The position numbers and the translations under genes were made by a program. A stretch of 64,000 nt of DNA, taken from positions 7,306,001 to 7,370,000 of the forward strand of contig NZ_CP071090.1 of assembly GCF_017301735.1 (NCBI RefSeq), given 5' to 3'. Positions 50,281 to 58,454 of the stretch are shown here, piece by piece. Under the pieces are notes generated by a model. That model was not told the origin of the DNA and did not search any database. It saw nothing but the letters and a program-made list of their open reading frames with translations. This DNA comes from Pyxidicoccus parkwaysis (GTDB taxonomy: Bacteria > Myxococcota > Myxococcia > Myxococcales > Myxococcaceae). Each line of letters opens with the position of its first letter. The first letter of the stretch is position 1.

Positions 50281-50503
50281 GACTCCTCCCCTCGAGATGG
50301 AAAAGCAGAGAACGCAATGAAACACGAAGGAGTCTGATAGCTATTGCAAAAGAATGTCAAATACCCCGCAAGATGGGGCCTCGAAATAGCCTGTCGCGAC
50401 TCATCCCGCGCCGGAAACCGACGGTTCCACGCGGCGCGCGTTTGAGCGACGAAGCCCGAAGTCAGCCATCCCCCGCAGTCCCGCTCCGAGAGGAAGGTTC
50501 CCC

Positions 50504-51037
50504 ATGCGCAGGTCCCTGAAAGCCCTTCACCTTGCCCACCTCGCCGCCGCGTTGTGCCTGGCCACCGCCGTGGCCCCCACCGTGGCGGGCGCCCAGCAGG
50601 CCACGAACTTCGTGCGAGTCCTTGGCTCGTCGGGAAAGCCCCGCTACGCGAGCGAGTGGGCGAACTGGGATTGGGGCAGCGGCTCTTCCGTGAGGCCGGT
50701 CGTCAACCCGGGCGCAGGTGGGAAGGTCTGGGTCGTCCCGCTCGCGCCCGCCTCCGTCTACTCGTGGCCCGCCCAGTTCTATCTGAACGCCACCGCGAAC
50801 GTGACGGGCAACGTCAGCGACAAGGTGTGCGTGTACATCATCGTCACGAACGAGGCCGGCACCTACGTCAACAGCACGGCCATGCAGTGCTCGGCGGGCT
50901 CGGGCTACACGGCCCAGACACTCACGTTCGAGAAGATCAGCGTGCCCGCGGGCGGCACCGCCTACGCATGGGCCATCTTCTACAACAGCGTGAATGCCTG
51001 GCTGAACACCGTGAGCTACTGGTCCTCGACGTATTGA
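50504..51037 (+). CDS. Exported beta-rich protein of unknown function
   Basis: 177 aa with signal peptide (HLAAALCLATAVAPTVAGAQ). The mature chain is rich in aromatics, N, S and T and alternates strands (KVWVVPLAPASVYSWPAQFY, VSDKVCVYIIVTNEAGTYV), ending SVNAWLNTVSYWSSTY. Looks like a small jelly-roll or carbohydrate-binding type fold. GAGAGGAAGG precedes the ATG. The upstream 220 bp are AT-richer than average and should contain divergent promoters. Its end overlaps the convergent helicase gene by 22 bp. Confidence 0.72.
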   Translation: MRRSLKALHLAHLAAALCLATAVAPTVAGAQQATNFVRVLGSSGKPRYASEWANWDWGSGSSVRPVVNPGAGGKVWVVPLAPASVYSWPAQFYLNATANVTGNVSDKVCVYIIVTNEAGTYVNSTAMQCSAGSGYTAQTLTFEKISVPAGGTAYAWAIFYNSVNAWLNTVSYWSSTY

Positions 51038-53397
51038 GCCCGCGGGCCCTGGGCGCCACCCTTGTCGGGCGCCGTCGCCGGTGACCTGCCCCTCCGGCGC
51101 CGGCGGCGCTTCTTGGCATGAGCGCCGCCGGGCTGTCCTCCGAGCGCCTGCAGCACCCGCATCCGGACTCCGCGCTCCAGCCCCAGTTCGTGCATCAGCG
51201 TGTGCACCTGCTGTGTCCCGTGCGGGTGACGCAGTGCCTCGGCGAGCCGCTCGACGATGTCGATGCGCAGCGCAACGGGACCGAGCACCTCGTAGCCGAA
51301 GACTCGCGCCTCCCGGCCGCCCAGGTCCGAGACGTCGAGCACCGGCTCCTGGGGAGCGCCCTTCGGGGATGGGGCCTGCTGGAACAGCGCCGTCAGCATG
51401 CAGCGCCGCTGCAGCGCGGGCGGTGACAGCGCCTCGGCTACGTAGAGGAAGCGCTGGCCCTCGCGCACGCCCACCGCCGTCAAGCGCTCACGGGCCTCGG
51501 CGTCCAGCAGCTTCCACTGCTCGCGCGCCTCGCCCTGGGTAATCACTCCCAGCCCCTCGGCCAGACGGTACGCGAGCCCCCGCGTCGCCGCGGAGCGCCC
51601 CGCGCCCGTGAGGGCCTCGGCGGGAAAGCCTCCCATCGCCTCGGTGACGAGGTCCCTCGCCAGCGCCACCAGTCGGCGCTCCAGCCGCTGCCGCGCGCCG
51701 CCGGTCCAGACCTCCGGCTCCGCCAGCGCAATCAACGGCGAGCGCCGGTCCTTCCCGCGCACCAGCCGGCCCAGCGGTTGCCCCTCGAACGAGATGCGCC
51801 CCAGCGCATCCACCTCGAAGGCCTCGTGCGTGGCGTCCACCACGCGCTGGACGAACTGCTCCTCCGTCATCGCGTCGCCGTCGGCGTCCGGCATCTCGCC
51901 CAGCAATTGCCCCAGCCTGGCGAAGGGGCTGTCCGAGCGGGGCCGCGGAGTCGCGCCGGGCCGGATGAAGCGACGTGCGCTCCGCCGCGCGGCGCGTTGC
52001 ACGAAGCGCTCCACCAGCCGCTCGTGCAGGGCATCACCCAGTGCGTCCTCGATGCGACGGGTGCGCTCCTGCCACTGCTCGGCGTCATGCAGCCAGCTCG
52101 AGCGCTGGCTGATGTACGTCCAGATGCGGATGGCGGCCAGCCGGTCCATCAGCGTGTGGATGTCTCCGGAGACATCGTCGAGCGGCGACACCTGCTTGGA
52201 CAGCCACTCCTGCTCCAGCTTCCCATCGCCATCCGTGAGCTGGAGGAACGTCTCGCGCAGCAGCGTCACGTGCTGGCCGAAGAGGCCCTTGCGGAAATCC
52301 GGAATCTGGCAGACCTGCCACAGCAGCTCGACCGAGGCCCGGTCCGTCACCACCTCGCGAACGACGGGGACTTGCGACAGCTCGCGGAGCGCATCGAAGT
52401 CATCCGCGCGCTCCACGCGGACGAAGGCATTGCCGCGCGGCGCCCGCGAGAGCGAGTCCAGCAGCGCCTCCGGGTTGGAGAAGTCGAGCTCGGAGTTGCG
52501 CCAGATGAGGCTCCGCACCGCGTTGAAGCGGTGGGTCTCGATGGAGGACACGAGGCGCGGGTGCAGCTCGGGCAACGTGTTCAGCGTGCCGAAGCTTCCG
52601 TCATTCAGGTGACGTCCCGCGCGGCCGGCAATCTGGGCCAGCTCGTCCGGGAAGAGGTCCCGCTGCTCGGCGCCGTCGTACTTGGAGAGCGCCGCGAAGG
52701 CCACGTGGTTGAGGTCCAGGTTCAACCCCATGCCGATGGCGTCCGTGGCCACGAGGTACTGCACCTCGCCGGACTGGTACATGGCCACCTGCGCGTTGCG
52801 CGTGCGCGGAGAGAGTGCGCCCAGCACCACGGCCACGCCACCGCGCAGGCGGCGCAGCGACTCGGCGAGCTCGTACACGCGGTCCGCGGAGAAGGCGACG
52901 ACGGCCGAGCGCGGAGGCAGGCTCTTCAGGGAGCGACGCCCGGTGTAGCGAAGCTGCGACAGGCGCGTGGCGCGCTTGAACGAGGCCTGCGGAATCAGCG
53001 ACTGCACCATCGGCCGCATCGTGTCCGCGCCGAGGAACCACGTCTCCTTCCGTCCCCGCGCGTGGAGCAGCCGGTCCGTGAAGACGTGCCCGCGTTCGCG
53101 GTGCGCGGCGAGCTGGATTTCGTCCACCGCGAGGAAGTCCACCTGCCTGTCGGTGGGCATCGCCTCGACGGTGCAGATCCAATAGTCGGGGCGCGGAGGC
53201 AGGCGCTTCTCCTCGCCCGTCATCAGCGCCACGCGCCCCTCGCCCACCCGGGCGGTCACCCGGTCGTAGACCTCCCGAGCGAGCAGGCGGAGCGGCAGCC
53301 CCATCATGCCCGTGTCGTGCTCGAGCATGCGCTCGATGGCCCGGTGGGTCTTCCCCGTATTCGTGGGGCCCAGCTCCGCCACGACGATGGAGTTCAT
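51016..53397 (-). CDS. Suv3-like ATP-dependent RNA helicase
   Basis: 793 aa DExH-type helicase of the Suv3 family. Walker A is GPTNTGKTHRA at 10-20, Walker B reads FLAVDEIQLAAHRERGHVF, motif V VATDAIGMGLNLDLNHVAF and motif VI ELAQIAGRAGRHLN. The C-terminal half contains a Suv3_C-like helical region and family-specific IRIWTYISQRSSWL, then an Arg/Lys-rich tail (KKRRRRRRGRSPATA) likely to contact RNA. Mitochondrial Suv3 works with polynucleotide phosphorylase in RNA decay; bacterial relatives are best known from alphaproteobacteria and some other phyla. Monocistronic, with the promoter in the 82-bp gap before the next gene on the same strand. Confidence 0.9.
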   Translation of the reverse strand: MNSIVVAELGPTNTGKTHRAIERMLEHDTGMMGLPLRLLAREVYDRVTARVGEGRVALMTGEEKRLPPRPDYWICTVEAMPTDRQVDFLAVDEIQLAAHRERGHVFTDRLLHARGRKETWFLGADTMRPMVQSLIPQASFKRATRLSQLRYTGRRSLKSLPPRSAVVAFSADRVYELAESLRRLRGGVAVVLGALSPRTRNAQVAMYQSGEVQYLVATDAIGMGLNLDLNHVAFAALSKYDGAEQRDLFPDELAQIAGRAGRHLNDGSFGTLNTLPELHPRLVSSIETHRFNAVRSLIWRNSELDFSNPEALLDSLSRAPRGNAFVRVERADDFDALRELSQVPVVREVVTDRASVELLWQVCQIPDFRKGLFGQHVTLLRETFLQLTDGDGKLEQEWLSKQVSPLDDVSGDIHTLMDRLAAIRIWTYISQRSSWLHDAEQWQERTRRIEDALGDALHERLVERFVQRAARRSARRFIRPGATPRPRSDSPFARLGQLLGEMPDADGDAMTEEQFVQRVVDATHEAFEVDALGRISFEGQPLGRLVRGKDRRSPLIALAEPEVWTGGARQRLERRLVALARDLVTEAMGGFPAEALTGAGRSAATRGLAYRLAEGLGVITQGEAREQWKLLDAEARERLTAVGVREGQRFLYVAEALSPPALQRRCMLTALFQQAPSPKGAPQEPVLDVSDLGGREARVFGYEVLGPVALRIDIVERLAEALRHPHGTQQVHTLMHELGLERGVRMRVLQALGGQPGGAHAKKRRRRRRGRSPATAPDKGGAQGPRAQYVEDQ

Positions 53398-53479
53398 TCG
53401 CGAATTCTAACTCCGAGCACGCCCCTCCGCCCGGGGCAGGTCCCCGAGAGGCCGAGCACGGCTCGCTGAGGTGTCTCAG

Positions 53480-54754
53480 CTAACGCGGGAGGCCCGACGC
53501 CGCTTCCGGCACGTCCTCTTGCGCGCCCACACGCCAGCTCACACCCAGCAGGCCGCAGTCGCGCACCAGCAGCTCCACCAATGCGCCGTAGTTCTCTTCC
53601 ACCCATTGGCGGAAGTAGACGTCGGGCACGGCGAGGATCAGACGGCCGTCCTCCACATCCACCGGACGGGCCTTCTGGAGCCACAGCAGGGCGTAGCGCT
53701 TGCCCTGGTCATGGAGCCGCGTGAGGCACCGGTGCCACGCGAGGCCGGCCGGGGTGGACACGTCCACGTCCAGGGAGGGAGGCGCGGACGCGTCCGGGGT
53801 GACGGCGGCGTCGGACGGCTCGTGCGGGACGTAGCGCACCCACACCTTGGGCGAGCAGAAGGCCACGGCGGTGCCCACCGGCTGGCGCGAGCGGCCCCAG
53901 TCGGACTGGAGGTAGCCGCGGCAGGCCGCCATCAGCCGGCCCTCGTCGCCGCCCACCTTCTCCAGGGCGTGCCGGTACCAGTCCGTCCAGGCCGGAGGCT
54001 GCACCTCGCGGGGTGCGCCCCGGAAGGCGCGGACGCGCTCGTCCTGGAAGCTCTCGAAGAAGGCCTGCGCGCGGACCTCGGGCGCGGGCGCGGGCGCTTC
54101 GGGCGGCAGGGACACCGGGACCAGGTGCGTGCCGGGAAGCGCGAGCTGGACCGGATCATCGTCCACGGACACCGCCTCGTCCGTTGGAGGCGGCAGTGGA
54201 ACGGGCTCGAGATGTCCCGTGGACATGCCGACCTCCATCGCCGCTGCTGCAGAAAGAAGACTCTTCTTCTCCGTCTCCTTCTCCTTCTTCTTTCTTGCGG
54301 CGGATGTCCCGGTCGCGTCCTGCGGACGTCCGGTGGACCCGGCGGCCTTCGCCGCGCGCTCTCGGCGTTTGCGCTCGGCATCCTTCCTCCTCTTTTCGAG
54401 GACTTGCACGTAGCGGTCACAGAGGGTGAGCCGGATGCAGTCGCCCTCGCGCACGAGGACGCCGGTGCGCAGCAGCGTGTCCCAGAAGGCGCCGGGGGTG
54501 CCCGTCCAGCGGACCGCACCCTCGACCGCTTCACACCAGATGGCCTCGTCCGCGGACGCGTCCCGCGGACGTCCAGCGGACGCGGGAAAGGGTTCGAAGC
54601 GTCCGGAAGGAAGGGCCTGCACGGCCCAGATCTGCAGCTCGACGATGGCGCCGAGGAACGCGCGGCGCTCCATGCCCAGCAGGCGCGCGGCGCCCACCAC
54701 GGCGAGGCTCATGGGAAAGCCCACGTCGACTTGCACCCAGTCCAACCCGCCCAC
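53480..54754 (-). CDS. Replication-initiator-like protein with a C-terminal DnaA domain I-like segment
   Basis: 424 aa, cytosolic. Residues 1-115 look like a winged helix (FPMSLAVVGAARLLGMERRA, WDTLLRTGVLVREGDCIRLT) as in DnaD/phage replisome organisers. Residues 120-165 are a highly basic helix (KRRKDAERKRRERAAKA, KKKEKETEKK). A Pro/Glu/Val linker and a second small domain (FFESFQDERVRAFRG, about 230-310) follow. Residues 338-400 (LAWHRCLTRLHDQ, RLILAVPDVYFRQWVEENY) match DnaA domain I in spacing and key residues (W, CL, RL, L-x-L-x-x-P, F-x-x-W-V). DnaA domain I recruits helicase and DnaA partners. No AAA+ ATPase domain is present. Starts at GTG with GGAGG 9 nt upstream. Confidence 0.75.
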   Translation of the reverse strand: MGGLDWVQVDVGFPMSLAVVGAARLLGMERRAFLGAIVELQIWAVQALPSGRFEPFPASAGRPRDASADEAIWCEAVEGAVRWTGTPGAFWDTLLRTGVLVREGDCIRLTLCDRYVQVLEKRRKDAERKRRERAAKAAGSTGRPQDATGTSAARKKKEKETEKKSLLSAAAAMEVGMSTGHLEPVPLPPPTDEAVSVDDDPVQLALPGTHLVPVSLPPEAPAPAPEVRAQAFFESFQDERVRAFRGAPREVQPPAWTDWYRHALEKVGGDEGRLMAACRGYLQSDWGRSRQPVGTAVAFCSPKVWVRYVPHEPSDAAVTPDASAPPSLDVDVSTPAGLAWHRCLTRLHDQGKRYALLWLQKARPVDVEDGRLILAVPDVYFRQWVEENYGALVELLVRDCGLLGVSWRVGAQEDVPEAASGLPR

Positions 54755-55264
54755 GGTTCACTGCCTCCGATGAGCCCGCGCTCGCAGCGTCGAGGCTCGT
54801 TGCCACCCATGCCTGCCGCACCCTGTCGCACCCTGAAGACAGATGGGTGTCGGGCTCGTGAACTGATCCGGCCCACCACTACGACAGAGACGTGTCGGTG
54901 ATCCAGACCCGCGCGATCTGCGTCGTGAACTTGGAAGCGTCTACCCCTCACGTTGTCCTGCACGTGAAGATCCGCCGTTCGCGCAGCGAGAAAGAGAGAG
55001 GAAATCCACGCACGTGGATCAGGTCACTACAACACGCAACATGGGATGAACGGCGCGCGTGGATCAGGTCACTACAACACGCGACATGAGATGAACGGCG
55101 CGCGTGGATCACACGTGCATCCATGCGGGACTGTGTGGAGCCGCCGCTCGACTTCGCGAGCACCCGGAGCGCTCGTGTGCGAGCGATACACGAGGCCGGC
55201 CGCGACGCAGGTCAGGCCTCGCCCGCCCCGGCGTGAGTGAGTGCGCCGGGGCGGAACGTCGAAG
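54755..55264. other. 510-bp gap with 45-bp tandem repeats
   Basis: Holds no supported gene. Apart from the promoter of the DnaA-domain protein (minus strand), the notable content is the 45-bp tandem repeat at 55013-55111 and an adjoining dyad ATCCACG/CGTGGAT (55004-55010 / 55013-55019). A short Cys-His-Arg-rich reading frame over the repeats on the minus strand is a repeat artefact. Confidence 0.6.
55013..55111 (+). repeat. 45-bp tandem repeat, 2.2 copies, iteron-like
   Basis: Units start at 55013, 55058 and 55103 (the last only the first 9 bp). The two full units differ at about 2 of 45 positions. Each begins CGTGGATCA, whose complement TGATCCACG matches the DnaA box TTATCCACA at 7 of 9 positions. 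The repeat lies 260 bp upstream of the gene for the DnaA-domain protein. Confidence 0.8.
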
Positions 55265-58111
55265 CTACGGCTTGCTGATGACGAGCTGGTACGCGCCCAC
55301 GCCCGAGTAGTTCACGACGCGGTAGCGGTAGTACGCGGCCGTGCCCGCGTAGGAGATGCTCTCCACCGAGATGGCGCTCTCGCTCGCGGCGACCTGCACC
55401 CACGCGGCACCGTCCCAGCGGTCCAGGTACAGGTCGAAGTCCGTGCCGCTCGGGCCCGTGAGACAGGCGGCGTGCGTGCCGCTCACGGTGCTCTGGTAGT
55501 AGGTGCCACCGGGTTGAATCTGTGACTGTCCATTCGCACCGCTGAACGTGCCCGAGTACGCGGTACCAGGGCAGGTGCCACCGCTGCTCACCGTCACGTT
55601 CTGCGTCGCGGTGCCGGTGGCGCCCGCGTTGTCCGTCACCGTGAGCTGCACCGCGTACGTGCCCGCGGCGGAGTACGTCTTGCCCGGGTTCGTCGCGCTG
55701 GACGTGGTGCCGTCGCCGAAGGCCCAACTCCGCGTGGAGATGGTTCCATCCGCGTCCGTCGACGTATCGGTGAAGTTGGCCGTCAGGCCGCTGGTGGTGA
55801 AGTTGAAGTTGGCCACCGGGCTCTGGTTGGCCGCGCCACCCGTCAGGTTCACCTTCCACGCGCCACGGCCGTAGGTGCCGGCCACGAGGACGTGCGGCGA
55901 GTCATCCACCTCCAGGTCCATGACCACGAGGCCGAGCGGCAGGCCGGCGGAGAACGGCACGAAGGTGTCGCCGCCGTCGGTGCTCTCGTACACGCCGACG
56001 TCGGTGCCCACGAAGATGCGGCTCGTGGCGAGCGGGTCGATTGCCACGCTGTTGGCCGGCACGTTGGGCAGCCCCGAGCCCACCGCCGTCCACGTGGTGC
56101 CGCCGGTGGTGGAGCGGTACAGCTTGTTCCCGCCGAACACCGCGCGGGTGGCGAACACGCGCTGCGGGTTGCCCGGCGTCATCGCCACGTCGGACACGGT
56201 GCCGCCCGGGTAGTTCCCCGTGACGTTGGTCCACGTCACGCTCGCGGCCGCCGCGTCAGCAGTGGAGAAGAGGGTGCCGCTGGCCGTGCCCACGAACGTG
56301 GGAATGGTGGTCCCCGTCAGCATCGGCGTGATGACAGACACGCGGGCGCCCAGGTTCGCCGAGATGGCCGTCCACGTCATGGGGTTCGTGGTGGTGGTGC
56401 CGCGATACACCGTGTCACTGGCCACGAAGATGCGATTGCTCTCGACCACCATGGGGGTGACCCAGGGGAAGTTCGCGGAGGCGGTGATGCCCGTCGTCGC
56501 CAGCTTGCTGAAGCTGTTGGGCGCGCCGCCCGTGGTGGAGCGGTAGATGCTGGGCAGGTTGCTGGCGGGGTAGCTCGTCTGGAACACGTAATTCGTGTTC
56601 GTGGGGTCGATGGCATTCATGAAGCCGTCGCCGCTGACGAAGGTCAAATCCCACACGGGGCTGGTGGTCCGCCGCGAGGACGAGTTGTCCTGCGCGCCGC
56701 CGAACACGGTGTCCGCGTTGGTGGGGTGCACGGCCAGGTCGTAGAACTGCGTCACGTTCAGGTTCGAGTTCATGTTGGCGAACGTCGAGCCGCCGTCGTC
56801 CGTGCGCCACAGGCCTCCGTCGCTGCCCACCCAGAAGCGGCTGCCGTTGGTGCGTGAGTACAGGACGACGTGCGTGTCCTGGTGCACCGTCTGCCCGGAG
56901 CCCCACGTGGTGGTGAGGAAGGTGAACGTCGCACCGCCATCCGTCGAGCGCGCGGGGCGGATGGTGCCCACCAGCACCTGATTGACGTCCGTGGGGTGCA
57001 CGGCGATGGCCTGGTTGTAGGTGCACTGGCCCTCGCACGCGCTGCTGGTGCGCAGGGTCCACGTGGCCGCGCTGTCGAGGGAGCGGTAGACCTGCCCGCC
57101 CTGCAGCACGTAGAGCACCTTCGCGTCGCTCGGCGCCATGGCCACGCGCATGCGGCTGCCCGACGGCGTCATGCCGCTGCTGGAGTTGACCCACGTAGCA
57201 CCACCGTCGGTGGACTTGTAGACGCCCTGACCGGGGACGCTCGCGTAGGCCGTCGCGCTGCCCGGCGCGAAGACGATGTCCTCCACGTTGAAGCTGAGCA
57301 CGCGCGTCCACGTGGCGCCGCGGTCCGTGGAGCGGAACATGCCCGGCCCCGTCGGAGAGCTGGAGCCGGTACAGCTCCCGGCGCCGCCCGCGAGCACCAC
57401 GTTGGTATTCGTGGGCTGCACGGCCACGGCATTGACGATGGACAGCGGCATCGCGGTGGTGCCCGAGCCGTTCTTCGCGGTCCACGTGGCGCCGCTGTCC
57501 GTGCTCAGGAAGACGCCCTGGCCGAAGTAGCCCGCGCACCCGCCACCGTTCTTGTCGCCCGTGCCCACCCACACGTTGGCGGGGGCGGACGGCTCCACGT
57601 AGATGGCGCCGATGGGCAGTGTGCCCACGGAGTCGAACAGCGGCGTCCAGCTCGCGCCCGCGTTCGTGGTCTTCCACACGCCGCCGGCGGCGCTGCCGAA
57701 GTAGACGGTGTTCTCGTCGGTGGGGTGCGGGACGACGGCATTCACGCGGCCGGAGACGCGGCCCATGGTCCACGTGCCCATGCCCATGGCCGACGGGCCC
57801 ATGGACGTCCACACCTCACCGGCCAGGGTGAGCGTGTTCTCCCGCGCGCGCCGCTGCTGGCGCAATTCGTTGACGGCCTTGGCACGCTCGGCCCTGGGGT
57901 TGGCGCGCACCTTGTCCAGCCCGCGCGACTCCATGAACCAGCGCTTGCGCTCTTCAATCTCACGGCTCTCGTCCCGAGGACCGCCGCGGCCTTCGCGCTC
58001 CCGCTCCTCTTCGTCGTCCCGCTCATGCTCCTGCGCCCAGACACTGCTCCCCAGCATCGACAGCGCGAGCGCGATGAATGCGCCCCGCCGTGTGGACGGC
58101 CTCAGCTTCAT
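55265..58111 (-). CDS. Exported BNR/VPS10-like beta-propeller protein with PKD and pre-peptidase C-terminal domains
   Basis: 948 aa. Signal peptide (GAFIALALSMLGSSVWAQEH), then a strongly charged Asp/Glu/Arg region. Residues about 100-740 form one or two propellers with roughly ten Asp-box motifs (STDSGATWTAKNG, STDRGATWTRV, STDGGATWVNS, STTGGTTWTAVG, STDGGDTFVPF), the pattern of sialidases, sortilin/VPS10 and photosystem-assembly Ycf48-like propellers. A PKD domain follows (FTDTSTDADGTISTRSWAFG, YAVQLTVTDNAG), then a PPC-type C-terminal domain (GTDFDLYLDRWDGAAWVQVA). No sialidase catalytic Arg triad is evident, so a binding or structural role is more likely. The ATG at 58111 has AGGGAGAGGG upstream. 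Confidence 0.87.
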   Translation of the reverse strand: MKLRPSTRRGAFIALALSMLGSSVWAQEHERDDEEEREREGRGGPRDESREIEERKRWFMESRGLDKVRANPRAERAKAVNELRQQRRARENTLTLAGEVWTSMGPSAMGMGTWTMGRVSGRVNAVVPHPTDENTVYFGSAAGGVWKTTNAGASWTPLFDSVGTLPIGAIYVEPSAPANVWVGTGDKNGGGCAGYFGQGVFLSTDSGATWTAKNGSGTTAMPLSIVNAVAVQPTNTNVVLAGGAGSCTGSSSPTGPGMFRSTDRGATWTRVLSFNVEDIVFAPGSATAYASVPGQGVYKSTDGGATWVNSSSGMTPSGSRMRVAMAPSDAKVLYVLQGGQVYRSLDSAATWTLRTSSACEGQCTYNQAIAVHPTDVNQVLVGTIRPARSTDGGATFTFLTTTWGSGQTVHQDTHVVLYSRTNGSRFWVGSDGGLWRTDDGGSTFANMNSNLNVTQFYDLAVHPTNADTVFGGAQDNSSSRRTTSPVWDLTFVSGDGFMNAIDPTNTNYVFQTSYPASNLPSIYRSTTGGAPNSFSKLATTGITASANFPWVTPMVVESNRIFVASDTVYRGTTTTNPMTWTAISANLGARVSVITPMLTGTTIPTFVGTASGTLFSTADAAAASVTWTNVTGNYPGGTVSDVAMTPGNPQRVFATRAVFGGNKLYRSTTGGTTWTAVGSGLPNVPANSVAIDPLATSRIFVGTDVGVYESTDGGDTFVPFSAGLPLGLVVMDLEVDDSPHVLVAGTYGRGAWKVNLTGGAANQSPVANFNFTTSGLTANFTDTSTDADGTISTRSWAFGDGTTSSATNPGKTYSAAGTYAVQLTVTDNAGATGTATQNVTVSSGGTCPGTAYSGTFSGANGQSQIQPGGTYYQSTVSGTHAACLTGPSGTDFDLYLDRWDGAAWVQVAASESAISVESISYAGTAAYYRYRVVNYSGVGAYQLVISKP

Positions 58112-58454
58112 GTGGATCCCTCTCCCTGCTTGGACAGCGCATCCGAAGGACGCGCGGCTCGGCGAATCGGGCACGGCCCCACATGCAAGGAATGACGTTC
58201 GCGGAAGAGGGGGACGCGACCGGAGCCATCACCGTAGCGCCGGGTCCTGACTCCTCCTGAAGGGAAATCGCCCGCCGCGCGGCGTCAGGCGCATCCGGGC
58301 ATCTGCTGTCACCGGAGAAGTGCACCCCGTCTCCGGGGGTGCAGGCGGACCATGAGCCGCACGAGCGCCTGCACGGTGACCTCAACCAATCCGCGCCGGC
58401 CCGACGGAATCGTCTACTCTGCCGCCGTACCAGAAAGGCCCGGGTGTACGTGTC
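58112..58454. other. 343-bp gap between divergent BNR and radical SAM genes
   Basis: No gene supported. It should contain both promoters. A short hairpin GCACCCC/GGGGTGC (58322-58328 / 58336-58342) lies 110 bp before the radical SAM start; nothing else stands out. Confidence 0.4.

Noticed and set aside
54948..55163. 71-codon minus-strand frame with a repeated His-Ala-Arg-Arg-Ser-Ser-His phrase
   Set aside because: The repetition arises from the 45-bp DNA repeat, a multiple of three. No ribosome site or independent homology.
55265..58111. Sialidase activity for the BNR protein
   Set aside because: Asp boxes alone occur in many propellers; the Arg triad and nucleophile Tyr/Glu of sialidases could not be identified.
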